A stretch of DNA of 64,000 nt from Streptomyces sp. TLI_171 (GTDB taxonomy: Bacteria > Actinomycetota > Actinomycetes > Streptomycetales > Streptomycetaceae), in the NCBI RefSeq assembly GCF_003610255.1, contig NZ_RAPS01000001.1:7281001-7345000 (forward strand). Direction: 5' to 3'. The notes beneath the pieces are model-generated. The model made no database searches, was not told the DNA's origin, and saw only the letters and a program-made list of their open reading frames with translations. Below are positions 46,665-55,137 of this stretch, one piece after another (the stretch's first letter is position 1; each line of letters starts with the position of its first letter). A program made the position numbers and the translations under genes.

Positions 46665-47438
46665 TCAGTCGAAGCGCCGGGTCGCCGTGATCCCCCCGTC
46701 CACCGGCAGGGTGACCCCCGTGACGTACGAGGCGCGGTCGCTGAGCAGCCACGCAGCGGCCTCCGCCACCTCGGCCGGACCCGCCGGCCGGCCCAGCGGG
46801 GTGGCCCGGGCCACCAGCTCGGTGAACGGCGCGCCGAGGGCGAAGAACTGTTCGGTGCCGGGAGTGCGCACCACCCCCGGTGCCACCGCGTTGACCCGGA
46901 TGCCGTGCGGCGCGTAGTCCGCGACCGCGGCCTTCACCAGCCCCGTCACCCCGTGCTTGGCGGCCTGCTGCACGCCGTCCCCGAACCCGCCGACCAGGGC
47001 GCCCACCCCGGAGTTGACCACGATCGAGCCGCCCCGGCCGCCCGCGACCAGAGCCGCGAGCTGCGCCCGCAGGCACAGCCAGGTCCCGCGCAGGTTCAGC
47101 GCGTGCGCGGCGTCCCACTCGTCCTCGGCGCGCTCCGCCAACGGCGCGGGCGGCAGACCGTTGCCCGCGTTGTCGAACGCGGCGTCCAGCCGGCCGTAGC
47201 TGCGCAGCGCGGTGTCGACCAGCCGGTCCGCGCCCGCCGCGGTCGTCAGGTCGACCGCCAGGGCCACCGCCGCGGCCCCGCCGGCCCGCAACTCGGCGGC
47301 CAGCGCCTCCACTTCGGCCCCGCTGCGGGCCGCGAGCACCAGCCGCGCCCCCTCACGGGCGAACAGCCGCGCGGCGGCGGCGCCGATGCCGCGCCCGGCA
47401 CCGGTGACGATCGTCACCTTGTCGTCGAGAAGTCCCAT
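46665..47438 (-). CDS. Short-chain dehydrogenase/reductase-family protein lacking the catalytic Tyr
   Basis: A 257-residue classical SDR fold: cofactor loop TGAGRGIG (12-19), DNAGNG (about 89-94), Ser143 in VVNSGVGALVGG, Lys161, then VNAVAPGVVRTPG and VTGVTLPVDGG near the end. The catalytic YxxxK motif reads QQAAK: Gln157 replaces the tyrosine that donates the proton. The DNA confirms CAG CAG. So the protein may be inactive, use another residue, or serve as a binding protein. ATG 47438. Divergent from the XRE regulator gene. Confidence 0.85.
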   Translation of the reverse strand: MGLLDDKVTIVTGAGRGIGAAAARLFAREGARLVLAARSGAEVEALAAELRAGGAAAVALAVDLTTAAGADRLVDTALRSYGRLDAAFDNAGNGLPPAPLAERAEDEWDAAHALNLRGTWLCLRAQLAALVAGGRGGSIVVNSGVGALVGGFGDGVQQAAKHGVTGLVKAAVADYAPHGIRVNAVAPGVVRTPGTEQFFALGAPFTELVARATPLGRPAGPAEVAEAAAWLLSDRASYVTGVTLPVDGGITATRRFD

Positions 47439-47556
47439 GCGGGCCAGCCTGGTTGACGCGGTGTCGGCCCACCAGCGGCCGGCCGTGCCGAGGACCGGCC
47501 ATCCTGGACCGGCCAGGTCCTGGCTGCGCCCGGGACGCTGTGGCAGGGTGGCGCGC

Positions 47557-48399
47557 ATGCCCGAGACTCCGTTGGGATCCTTCCTGCGGGCCCGCCGCGC
47601 CCGACTGGCACCGGCCGACCTCGGCCTCGCGGCGGGCGGCCGGCGCCGAACGCCGGGGCTGCGCCGCGAGGAGGTCGCCGCCCGGGCCGGGATCTCCGCG
47701 GACTACTACGCGAGACTGGAGCAGGGCCGTCAGCGGGTGCCCACCGGCCCGGTGCTCGACGGCATCGCCGACGCCCTGCACCTCGGCGACGCCGAACGCG
47801 CCTACCTGCACCGGTTGGCCGGGCGGCGCCGCGAAGCCCCCCGCGCCGGAGAACGGGCCGCGGCCGTCTCCGCGAGCACCCTGGCCCTGCTCGAAACCCT
47901 GGATGCGGCACCCGCGTTCGTGACCGGCCCGACCTTCGACCTGCTGGCCTGGAACCGGCCCGCAGCCGTGCTGCTGGCCGGCCCCGAGCGGCGGCCCGCG
48001 CACGAACGCAACCTGCTGTGGCAGGTGTTCTGCTGCCCGCACGGCGCCCGCAGCACCGACAACCACGCCCCCGGCCGCTCGATCGGCGCGGACCTGGTCG
48101 CCTCACTTCGGGCCCACCACGTCGACCGCCCGGCCGACCGCAGGCTCGCCGCCCTGGTCGACCGGTTCTCCGCAGCCAGCCCGGCCTTCGCGGCGCTGTG
48201 GGCCCAGCACCGGGCCGGGCCGCCGGGCCCGGGGCGGCTGCACGTGCGCCACCCCGAGCTGGACACCGAGGTCCTGGAGTACACCGTTCTCGCACTGCCC
48301 GAGCCGGGGCGTCACGTCTTCGCGTGCCTCGCCCCGCCCGGCAGCCGCACCCGCCGTGCCTTCACCGCCGCGCACCGCGCCGACCCGGTCGGCGGCTGA
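47557..48399 (+). CDS. XRE-family regulator with MmyB-like ligand-binding domain
   Basis: A 280-residue regulator. The XRE helix-turn-helix contains LGSFLRARRARLAPADLG and RRTPGLRREEVAARAGISADYYARLEQGR (to about residue 80). Then comes the MmyB-like (MLTR_LBD) domain: TFDLLAWNRPAAVLL, NLLWQVFCCPHGAR and LHVRHPELDTEVLEYTVL. Members often bind fatty acids and regulate a divergent dehydrogenase; here that is the SDR gene. The last 12 codons and stop are repeated outside the gene by a 40-bp tandem duplication. CAGGGT seven bases before the ATG may be a weak leaderless -10 box. Confidence 0.87.
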   Translation: MPETPLGSFLRARRARLAPADLGLAAGGRRRTPGLRREEVAARAGISADYYARLEQGRQRVPTGPVLDGIADALHLGDAERAYLHRLAGRRREAPRAGERAAAVSASTLALLETLDAAPAFVTGPTFDLLAWNRPAAVLLAGPERRPAHERNLLWQVFCCPHGARSTDNHAPGRSIGADLVASLRAHHVDRPADRRLAALVDRFSAASPAFAALWAQHRAGPPGPGRLHVRHPELDTEVLEYTVLALPEPGRHVFACLAPPGSRTRRAFTAAHRADPVGG

Positions 48400-48440
48400 G
48401 TTCACCGCCGCGCACCGCGCCGACCCGGTCGGCGGCTGAG
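48361..48440. repeat. Perfect 40-bp tandem duplication over a gene end
   Basis: 48361-48400 equals 48401-48440 in every base. Each unit carries the last 12 codons and stop of the XRE gene and a hairpin with arms GCCGACC and GGTCGGC (48379-48393 and 48419-48433), so the duplication doubles a likely terminator. Confidence 0.95.
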
Positions 48441-48453
48441 CGCCGAGGGTGCG

Positions 48454-50964
48454 TCAGTGCGCGCCCACGGCGGTGATCCTGACGACGGCGCGGCCCTCCT
48501 CGTCGGAGCCGTAGAGGTCGACCTCGGCGGAGATGCCCCAGTCGTGGTCGCCGTTGGGGTCGTCGAAGATCTGCCGGACCCGCCACAGGCCCTCGTCGTC
48601 GACCTCCTCGATCAGCAGCATCTTCGGGCCGCGGGCGTTCGGACCGGTGGCGAGGTCGTCGTACTCCTCCCAGTAGCCGTCCATCGCGTCGGCCCAGCGG
48701 TCGGCGTCCCAGCCGTCCTCGCCGTCGAGCTCGGCCAGCGCGTCGTAGTGCTCCAGGGCGCACAGCTCGACCCGGCGGAACAGCTCGTTGCGGACCAGCA
48801 CCCGGAAGGCGCGGGAGTTGGCGGTGACCGGGGCGGGCTTGTCCTCCAGCCGGACCTCGGCGGCCTCCGGCTCGGTCGGGTTGGCGAGCGCCTCCCACTC
48901 GTCGAGCAGCGAGGAGTCGACCTGCCGGACCAGCTCGCCCAGCCAGGCGATGACGTCCTTCAGGTCGTCGGTCTTGATGTCGTCCGGAACGGTCTGCTCC
49001 AGCGCCTTGAACGCGCCCGCCAGGTACCGCAGCACGATGCCCTCGGTGCGGGCCAGGTCGTAGAAGCCCACGTAGTCGGTGAAGGTCATGGCCCGCTCGT
49101 ACAGGTCGCGCACCACCGACTTCGGCCGCAGCGGGTAGTCGCCGATCCACGGGTGCGCCCGGCGGTACACCTCGTAGGCGTGCCCGAGCTGCTCCTCCAG
49201 CGGCTTCGGGTACGTGATGTCCTGGAGCCGGTTCATCCGCTCCTCGTACTCGACGCCGTCCCGCTTCATCTCCGAGACCGCCTCGCCGCGGGCCTTGTTC
49301 TCCTGCGAGGCGAGGATCTGCCGCGGGTCGTCGAGGGTCGCCTCGACCACCGAGATCACGTCCAGCGCGTACGACGGGGACTCCGGGTCGAGCAGGTCGA
49401 AGGCGGCCAGCGCGAACGTCGACAGCGGCTGGTTCAGCGCGAAGTTCTCCTGCAGGTCGAGGGTCAGGCGCACGATGCGGCCCTCGGAGTCCGGCTCCTC
49501 CAGCCGCTCCACCACCCCGCCCTCCAGCAGCGAGCGGTAGATGGCGATGGTGGAGCGGATGTGGCGACGCTGCGCGGCCCGGTCCTCGTGGTTGTCGGTC
49601 AGCAGCTTGCGCATCGCCTCGAACGCGTTGCCCGGGCGGCCGATCACCGACAGCAGCATGGCGTGGCTGACCTTGAACCGGGAGACCAGCGGCTCCGGGT
49701 CGGCCGCGATCAGCCGCTCGAAGGTCTCCTCCGACCAGGACACGAAGCCCTCGGGGGCCTTCTTGCGGACCACCTTCTTGCGCTTCTTCGGGTCGTCGCC
49801 GGCCTTGGCCAGCGCCTTGTCGTTCTCCACCACGTGCTCCGGCGCCTGCGCCACCACCTGGCCGACGGTGTCGAACCCGGCCCGGCCGGCCCGCCCGGCG
49901 ATCTGGTGGAACTCGCGGGCCCGCAGGATCCGCACCCGCTGCCCGTCGTACTTCGACAACGCCGTGAACAGCACCGTGCGGATCGGCACGTTGACGCCGA
50001 CGCCGAGGGTGTCGGTGCCGCAGATCACCTTCAGCAGGCCGGCCTGCGCCAGCCGCTCCACCAGGCGGCGGTACTTGGGCAGCATGCCGGCGTGGTGCAC
50101 GCCGATGCCGTGCCGCACGAAGCGCGACAGGTTGCGACCGAACTTGGTGGTGAAGCGGAAGTTGCCGATCAGGTCGGCGATCGCGTCCTTCTCCTGCTTC
50201 GAGCACATGTTGATGCTCATCAGCGACTGCGCCCGCTCCACGGCCTCCTTCTGCGTGAAGTGGACCACGTACACCGGCGCCTGACCGGTGTTCAGCAGCT
50301 CCTCGAGGGTGTCGTGCAGGGTGGTGCGCCGGTACTCGTAGAACAGCGGCACCGGGCGGGTCGACGAGCGCACCACCGTGGTCGGGCGGCCGGTGCGGCG
50401 GGTCAGGTCCTCCTCGAAGCGGCGGACGTCGCCGAGGGTCGCCGACATCAGCAGGAACTGCGCCTGCGGCAGCTCCAGCAGCGGGATCTGCCAGGCCCAG
50501 CCGCGGTCCGGCTCGGCGTAGAAGTGGAACTCGTCCATCACGACCTGGCCGATGTCGGCGCGCGGGCCGTCGTGCAGGGCGATCTGGGCGAGCACCTCGG
50601 CGGTGCAGCAGATGATCGGCGCGGTCGGGTTCACCGAGGCGTCGCCGGTCATCATGCCGACCTGCTCGGTGCCGAAGATCTTGCACAGGTCGAAGAACTT
50701 CTCCGACACCAGCGCCTTGATCGGCGCGGTGTAGAAGGTCCGCTTGCCCTCGGCCAGCGCGGCGAAGTGCGCGCCCGCCGCGACCAGGGACTTGCCCGAC
50801 CCGGTCGGCGTCGCCAGGATCACGTTGTTCCCGGAGACCAGCTCGATCAGCGCCTCCTCCTGGGCGGGGTAGAGGGCGATGCCGCGCTCCGACGCCCACT
50901 CGGCGAAGGTCTCGAACAGCGAGTCGGGCGTGGCGGGCTTCGGCATCAGGTCCAGGAGGGTCAC
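48454..50964 (-). CDS. Ski2-like DExH-box RNA helicase (DUF3516 C terminus)
   Basis: An ATP-dependent RNA helicase of 836 residues. RecA domain 1 has Walker A ATPTGSGKS (51-59), TAPIKALVSEKF and the DExH box VVMDEFHFY (144-147), then LLMSATLGD. Domain 2 includes VRHGIGVHHAGMLPKYRR, ICGTDTLGVGVNVPIRTV and FHQIAGRAGRAGFD (motif VI). The C-terminal half matches the long accessory region seen in actinobacterial members. Likely role: RNA processing or decay. The GTG at 50964 is favoured by the -10-like CAAGAT six bases upstream; an ATG at 50946 is an alternative. It converges on the XRE gene. Confidence 0.9.
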   Translation of the reverse strand: MTLLDLMPKPATPDSLFETFAEWASERGIALYPAQEEALIELVSGNNVILATPTGSGKSLVAAGAHFAALAEGKRTFYTAPIKALVSEKFFDLCKIFGTEQVGMMTGDASVNPTAPIICCTAEVLAQIALHDGPRADIGQVVMDEFHFYAEPDRGWAWQIPLLELPQAQFLLMSATLGDVRRFEEDLTRRTGRPTTVVRSSTRPVPLFYEYRRTTLHDTLEELLNTGQAPVYVVHFTQKEAVERAQSLMSINMCSKQEKDAIADLIGNFRFTTKFGRNLSRFVRHGIGVHHAGMLPKYRRLVERLAQAGLLKVICGTDTLGVGVNVPIRTVLFTALSKYDGQRVRILRAREFHQIAGRAGRAGFDTVGQVVAQAPEHVVENDKALAKAGDDPKKRKKVVRKKAPEGFVSWSEETFERLIAADPEPLVSRFKVSHAMLLSVIGRPGNAFEAMRKLLTDNHEDRAAQRRHIRSTIAIYRSLLEGGVVERLEEPDSEGRIVRLTLDLQENFALNQPLSTFALAAFDLLDPESPSYALDVISVVEATLDDPRQILASQENKARGEAVSEMKRDGVEYEERMNRLQDITYPKPLEEQLGHAYEVYRRAHPWIGDYPLRPKSVVRDLYERAMTFTDYVGFYDLARTEGIVLRYLAGAFKALEQTVPDDIKTDDLKDVIAWLGELVRQVDSSLLDEWEALANPTEPEAAEVRLEDKPAPVTANSRAFRVLVRNELFRRVELCALEHYDALAELDGEDGWDADRWADAMDGYWEEYDDLATGPNARGPKMLLIEEVDDEGLWRVRQIFDDPNGDHDWGISAEVDLYGSDEEGRAVVRITAVGAH

Positions 50965-51145
50965 CGGGCTATCTTGCCCGCCCGGGATCACCGCGGGCAA
51001 AGCTCGGGCCCGCACCGTCCGCCCGCGCCGCCGCCTGCCCGAACGGGTGGTTTCCCAGCGTGTCCGGCTAATGACATCCGGTTACGGAGAGAATGCCGAT
51101 CGATCGTCCCCGAACAGACGGGGGCGTCCCCTCGGAAGGACATCC

Positions 51146-51478
51146 ATGCGCAAGCGAATCGGGCCGGGCCTCGGCCTGGCCGCCGTCCTGTCGGCGGTCC
51201 TCGCGGGCCCGGCCGCAGCCGCCGCCGACCCGAACGTCGAGACGGTCACCGCGGTCGGCTCCCCGAGCGGCGTCGTCGCCCGCTGCCCGGAGGGCTGGAC
51301 GCCGACCGACCCGCACATCACCAACGGCGACGGCACCCCGCTCGGGCCCGACCAGCGCTGGCACCTCGGCCCGATCAGCGGCGCGGACGGCTACGCGGGC
51401 TGGATCGCCCCGTACCTCGACTCCCCGCCGCCGCCCGAGTCGATCGCGCTCACCATCACCTGCACCAACGGCTGCTGA
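51146..51478 (+). CDS. Small secreted protein
   Basis: A 110-residue exported protein. The signal peptide (KRIGPGLGLAAVLSAVLAGP, ending AAAAAD) is cut near residue 28. The mature part has three cysteines (VVARCPEGW and, at the C terminus, TITCTNGC) and is rich in Pro, Gly and Asp. The ATG has GGAAGGA upstream. No family recognised. The stop is part of a one-mismatch palindrome (51476-51488). Confidence 0.72.
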   Translation: MRKRIGPGLGLAAVLSAVLAGPAAAAADPNVETVTAVGSPSGVVARCPEGWTPTDPHITNGDGTPLGPDQRWHLGPISGADGYAGWIAPYLDSPPPPESIALTITCTNGC

Positions 51479-51514
51479 CCCACCGTCAACGGTCCGGCGC
51501 CGGGCCTGGGCCGG

Positions 51515-52462
51515 TCACGGGCAGGTGACCACCTGGCCGGCCCAGGACAGGCCGCCACCGAACGCGAACAGCAGCACCCGGGCGCCCGGGCGCAGCTCGC
51601 CGCGCTCCACCAGCTTGGCCAGCGCCAGCGGCACCGACGCCGCCGAGGTGTTGCCCGAGTCGACGACGTCCCGGGCGATCACCGCGTCCTCGGACAGGCC
51701 CAGCTTCTGCACCAGCGACTCGATGATCCGCAGGTTCGCCTGGTGCGTCACCACCCCGTCCAGCTCGGCCGGGCTCAGCCCCGCCGCGCGGCACGCCTGC
51801 TCGGCCAGCGCGGGCAGCTCCGTGGTCGCCCACCGGAACACCGCCTGGCCGTCCTGCTCGAACCGCGGCTGCCAGGCGTCGACCAGTCGCACCGCGCTCG
51901 CCCGCGACGGGTCCGAACCCCACACCACCGGACCGACGCCGCTCTCGCCCTCGGTGGCGGAGAGCACCGCGGCGCCCGCGCCGTCGCCCAGCAGGATGCA
52001 GCTGCGCCGGTCGGTCCAGTCGACCACGTCCGACATCTTCTCCGCGCCGATCACCAGCGCGTGCTTCGCCGCCCCCGCCAGCAGCGAGTGGCTCGCCACC
52101 GACAGCGAGGTGCAGAAGCCCGCACAGCCGTTGTTCACGTCGAACGCCACCGCCGACGGGATGCCCAGGCGGGCCGCGACCTGAGCCGCTATGGACGGGC
52201 AGCGGTCGACGGCGCTGCAGGTGGCCACGGTGATCTGGCCGATCTCGGCCGGATCCAGGCCCGAGCTCGCCAGCGCCTTCGCGGCCGCCCCCGCGGCCAG
52301 GTCGGTCACCGACTCGTCGGCGCGGGCGATCCGCCGGGTGACGATCCCGGTCCGGCGGCGGATCCACTCGTCGTCGGTCTCCACCATGGTCGCCAACTCG
52401 TCGTTGGTCAGCACCCGGTCGGGCTGGTGGTGGCCGAGGGCGGCGATACGGACTCCGGACAT
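51515..52462 (-). CDS. Beta-ketoacyl-ACP synthase III (FabH-like)
   Basis: Condenses acyl-CoA with malonyl-ACP to start fatty-acid or polyketide chains. The 315-residue protein keeps the FabH triad Cys113 (VNNGCAGF), His240 (THQANLRI) and Asn271 (DSGNTSAAS), and TDDEWIRRRTGIVTRRIA at the N terminus. It stands alone: no FabD, ACP or FabF gene is adjacent, unlike the housekeeping fab cluster, so it is an additional KASIII and may feed a specialised lipid or metabolite. ATG 52462. A near-perfect palindrome 58 bases upstream is a candidate TetR operator. Confidence 0.9.
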   Translation of the reverse strand: MSGVRIAALGHHQPDRVLTNDELATMVETDDEWIRRRTGIVTRRIARADESVTDLAAGAAAKALASSGLDPAEIGQITVATCSAVDRCPSIAAQVAARLGIPSAVAFDVNNGCAGFCTSLSVASHSLLAGAAKHALVIGAEKMSDVVDWTDRRSCILLGDGAGAAVLSATEGESGVGPVVWGSDPSRASAVRLVDAWQPRFEQDGQAVFRWATTELPALAEQACRAAGLSPAELDGVVTHQANLRIIESLVQKLGLSEDAVIARDVVDSGNTSAASVPLALAKLVERGELRPGARVLLFAFGGGLSWAGQVVTCP

Positions 52463-52520
52463 GGCGGTTCCTCTCCTCGACGGCGGCCACCGGCCGATGC
52501 CGGGGCAACGGCGTGGAACA

Positions 52521-52544
52521 TAGCATCCGACCGATCGGACGCTA
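52521..52544. promoter_or_regulatory. Candidate TetR-type operator before the FabH-like gene
   Basis: Arms TAGCATCCGA and TCGGACGCTA around CCGA, symmetric at 9 of 10 positions. It lies in the expected promoter region. Confidence 0.6.
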
Positions 52545-52710
52545 AACGGTGGCCCGAGGAACGGACACTCCGTCAGCAGCCCTGCCGCCCGCCCGCACCC
52601 GGCGGTGCCCGGGCGAGGGCCCGGCACCGCCTCCGTGCCGGGCCCCGTCCGTGCTCGCCGAGCCGCTCGCCCGGTCGCTCGCCGGGTCGCTCGCCGAGTT
52701 GCTCGCCGGG

Positions 52711-53037
52711 TCAGGAGCGGCGGCCCCGACGGACCAGCCACACCACCAGGGCGATCCCCAGGACCACCAGGATCACCACCACCAGGAACGCGATCAGGCC
52801 GCCCTTGGACTTCTTCTTCTTCGACTTGCTCTTGCTCTTCGCCAACTGGGTCGTGGCCTGCGCCCGCTGCCCGGTCGGCGCCGCGGCCTGCGCGCCCGCC
52901 GCCGGCGCCGCCGGGGCCTGCTGCACGGACGCGGCCGCGGCGGTGCGCGGCGCGGCCGCCGCCGACCCGGTCGCCAGCGTGGCGCCGCCGCCCGCCAGCG
53001 CCAGCGCGAGCAGCACTCCTGCCAGACGTGTTCTCAT
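52711..53037 (-). CDS. Small surface protein with signal peptide, basic stretch and C-terminal membrane anchor
   Basis: A 108-residue protein: signal peptide (MRTRLAGVLLALALAGGGAT, ending SAAAA), an Ala/Gln/Pro-rich exposed stretch of about 35 residues, the basic block KSKSKSKKKKSKGG, one membrane helix (IAFLVVVILVVLGIALVVWLV) and a final RRGRRS. The layout resembles sortase-type surface proteins but there is no LPXTG or LAXTG motif. It would sit in the membrane with its short Ala-rich part outside. No function recognised. The 274 bases upstream hold no other gene. Confidence 0.68.
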   Translation of the reverse strand: MRTRLAGVLLALALAGGGATLATGSAAAAPRTAAAASVQQAPAAPAAGAQAAAPTGQRAQATTQLAKSKSKSKKKKSKGGLIAFLVVVILVVLGIALVVWLVRRGRRS

Positions 53038-53311
53038 CGTCCCAACCTCTCTCCCGCCCGGCCCCCGCGGCCCTGCGACCGGCTCACTGTGGCAGGCTCC
53101 GACCGCACCGAGACAGGGGGGCGGCACGGGCCGTTCCGAGACTGTGACGGTGTAACAGCACCGCGTCACCCGGCCGACCGGCCCCCGAGTCGAACGCCGA
53201 CCGCCCGCCGGACGGACGGGGCGCCCCATTCCGGGCCGGGCACGCCGTAGGATTCCCGGCCGGGGCGCCGACCGGAGCGCCCGCCAGCGCACGGACGGCG
53301 GAGGAGGACCG

Positions 53312-53917
53312 ATGAGCCCGCGCAGCACGGTGGCCGAGGCCCGCCGGACCAAGGCCCGGATCATCGACCGCAGCATCGCCCTCGCCTCCGTCGACGGACT
53401 GGAAGGCCTCACCATAGGGCGGCTCGCCACCGACCTCGGACTGAGCAAGGCCGGGGTGCTGGGCCACTTCGGCACCAAGGAAGCGCTCCAACTCGCCACC
53501 CTGGAACGGGCCTCCGCCCTGTTCACCACCCTGGTCTGGGACCCGGCGGCCGGCAGCGAACCGGGCCTGCGCCGGCTCCGCGCGGTCTGCGAGAGCTGGA
53601 TCGCCTACCTGGAACACGCCCGCGAGGTCTTCCCCGGCGGCTGCCTGTTCACCACCGCCGCCGTCGAGTTCGACGCCCACGACGGCCCGGTCCGCCGCAA
53701 CCTGGCCCGCCTGCTGCTGGTCTGGCGCCGCCGCCTGGCCGGCGAGGTCCGGCTGGCCGTCGACGCCGGCGACCTGCCCGCCGACACCGATCCCGAGCAG
53801 ATCGTCCACGAGCTCACCGGCATCTACCTGGCTCTCAACCAGGCCCTCCAACTCCTCCGCGACCCCCTCGCCCCCACCCGCACCCGCCGCGCCCTCGCCC
53901 GCCTCCTCCCGGCCTGA
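53312..53917 (+). CDS. TetR-family transcriptional regulator
   Basis: A 201-residue repressor: RIIDRSIALASVDGLEGLTIGRLATDLGLSKAGVLGHFGTKEALQ is a classical TetR helix-turn-helix. The C-terminal domain (GGCLFTTAAVEFDAHDGPVRRNL) is the TetR_C_16/AcrR-like type, with conserved G-C-L. The ATG has GGAGGAGG upstream. Its target is unknown. The operator-like palindrome at 52521-52544 before the FabH-like gene is the nearest candidate, but no copy of it lies before this gene. Confidence 0.86.
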   Translation: MSPRSTVAEARRTKARIIDRSIALASVDGLEGLTIGRLATDLGLSKAGVLGHFGTKEALQLATLERASALFTTLVWDPAAGSEPGLRRLRAVCESWIAYLEHAREVFPGGCLFTTAAVEFDAHDGPVRRNLARLLLVWRRRLAGEVRLAVDAGDLPADTDPEQIVHELTGIYLALNQALQLLRDPLAPTRTRRALARLLPA

Positions 53918-54053
53918 GCGCGCCTCGCCACGGCTCGGCCGGGCCGCGCGGACGCACCTGGTGACAGCGGGCCGCACGGAAACCCGGTGACAGCCCGGCG
54001 GGCGGATGGCAGGGTGGCCCGCATGATCAGCCGTGCCGACGGCCGAAAGGCCG

Positions 54054-54524
54054 ATGCCGCGTAACCGCCCGCGCGCACTGCGCGCCAGGACGCCCGCCCC
54101 GCGCGGGTGGACGGAGACCGCACCGCTGCGGATCCACGGCCTCTCCCCGGCCACCAGCCTGGAGGTCCACCGCGTCGAGCGGCACCACCCGAGCTTCTGC
54201 GTGAAGGCCGGGGCCACGGCGCTCGCCCTGCGGCGCTACCGCTCGTTCCTGCGGCCGTTCGGCGGCCGACCGCTGTACCCGCGGGAGTCCTGGTGCAGCG
54301 CCTGCCCCGGCTGCAACGCCGTCGACGACGTCCGCCACTCCAGGGACGTGCTGCACGAGGTGCTGCAGCACCTGCCGCCCCGCGCCCGCGCCGAACTCGC
54401 CCGCTGCGTCCGACCGTTGGACCAGGAGCTGCGCCGCCGCACGCTCCCCGACCCGTTCGCGCCCGGGCACCGGGGCGGCGATCCGTGGTGGTACCGCCGG
54501 CTGGCCGAGCCACCCTGGGGTTGA
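54054..54524 (+). CDS. Hypothetical protein
   Basis: A 156-residue protein, basic and Pro/Arg-rich. There is no signal peptide or membrane helix. A cysteine cluster WCSACPGCNAV near residue 90 could bind a metal. Its C-terminal end (PWWYRRLAEPPWG) is Trp-rich. The ATG at 54054 with AAGG six bases upstream is preferred; an in-frame GTG at 54033 would add seven residues. I recognise no family. Codon use (high G+C at third positions) looks coding. Confidence 0.6.
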   Translation: MPRNRPRALRARTPAPRGWTETAPLRIHGLSPATSLEVHRVERHHPSFCVKAGATALALRRYRSFLRPFGGRPLYPRESWCSACPGCNAVDDVRHSRDVLHEVLQHLPPRARAELARCVRPLDQELRRRTLPDPFAPGHRGGDPWWYRRLAEPPWG

Positions 54525-54586
54525 GACCCCGTCAGGGCCGCGCACGGGCTGCCGGAGGACCAGGCCCGGCGTGCCACGGGGAGGCG

Positions 54587-54985
54587 TCAGCGTTTGCGGA
54601 ACTCCCGGGCCTGCGCCGCCGCGGCCACCACCTCGGCCAGCGGCGCCCCCGCGGCGGCCGCGACGGCGGCCGCCACCGCGCCCTCGACGAAGGGGGCGTC
54701 GGCCAGGACGGCGCCCGCCACGCTCCCCGCGGGAAGGCCGGCCAGCACCGCCTTGGTGGTGAGCACCGCGCTGCCCAGGTCCGCGAGGAGCACCACGCCC
54801 GCGCCGCGGTCCGCGGCGGCGATCGCCCCCGCCGTCCGCGCGGAGCTGGTGCCGAGCCCGCCGTCCTCGTCGCCCGCCGCGGCCACCACCGGTACCCCGG
54901 CCGCCAGTTGGGACAGCAGCTCGCGCAGCCCCGCCGCCAGCAGCGCACTGTGCGAGACCAGGACCAGGCCGACCGGACCGCTCAT
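54587..54985 (-). CDS. dhaM: PTS-dependent dihydroxyacetone kinase, phosphotransferase subunit DhaM
   Basis: A 132-residue EIIA(Man)-type domain that passes phosphate from the PTS protein HPr to DhaL-bound ADP. The N terminus LVLVSHSALLAAGL holds the phosphorylated His12 region, and LLADLGSAVLTTKAVL and DAPFVEGAVAAAV fit the family. It lacks the HPr and EI-like domains found in the E. coli DhaM, as in most Gram-positive versions. Unusually, it is encoded on the strand opposite to dhaK-dhaL, diverging from them. Confidence 0.88.
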   Translation of the reverse strand: MSGPVGLVLVSHSALLAAGLRELLSQLAAGVPVVAAAGDEDGGLGTSSARTAGAIAAADRGAGVVLLADLGSAVLTTKAVLAGLPAGSVAGAVLADAPFVEGAVAAAVAAAAGAPLAEVVAAAAQAREFRKR

Positions 54986-55116
54986 GCGGGGGAGCGTACT
55001 GCCGCCGCCGCGCTCCGACCGGGCAGGACGGGCGGCGCGCGCGTGTCGCAGAACGGCGGGTCGGGACGCGAGCTGAGGTAGCGTCAGCCCGGTCCGGAGG
55101 AAGGACAGCGGCCTAC

Positions 55117-55137
55117 GTGAAGAAGCAGGTCACGTGA
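55117..55137 (+). CDS. Six-codon upstream ORF before dhaK
   Basis: A mini-ORF GTG to TGA encoding VKKQVT. A strong ribosome site (GGAGGAAGGA, 55096-55105) lies 11 bases before this GTG but 28 bases before the dhaK GTG. The TGA overlaps that GTG as GTGA. ACGTGAAGAAG is duplicated at 55115-55125 and 55132-55142. It could couple dhaK translation by re-initiation, or be a leftover of a small duplication. Confidence 0.4.
   Translation: MKKQVT

Noticed and set aside
51515..53037. Possible specialised-metabolite cluster around the FabH-like gene
   Set aside because: No ACP, PKS, NRPS, tailoring or export genes are adjacent; a single KASIII is not enough.
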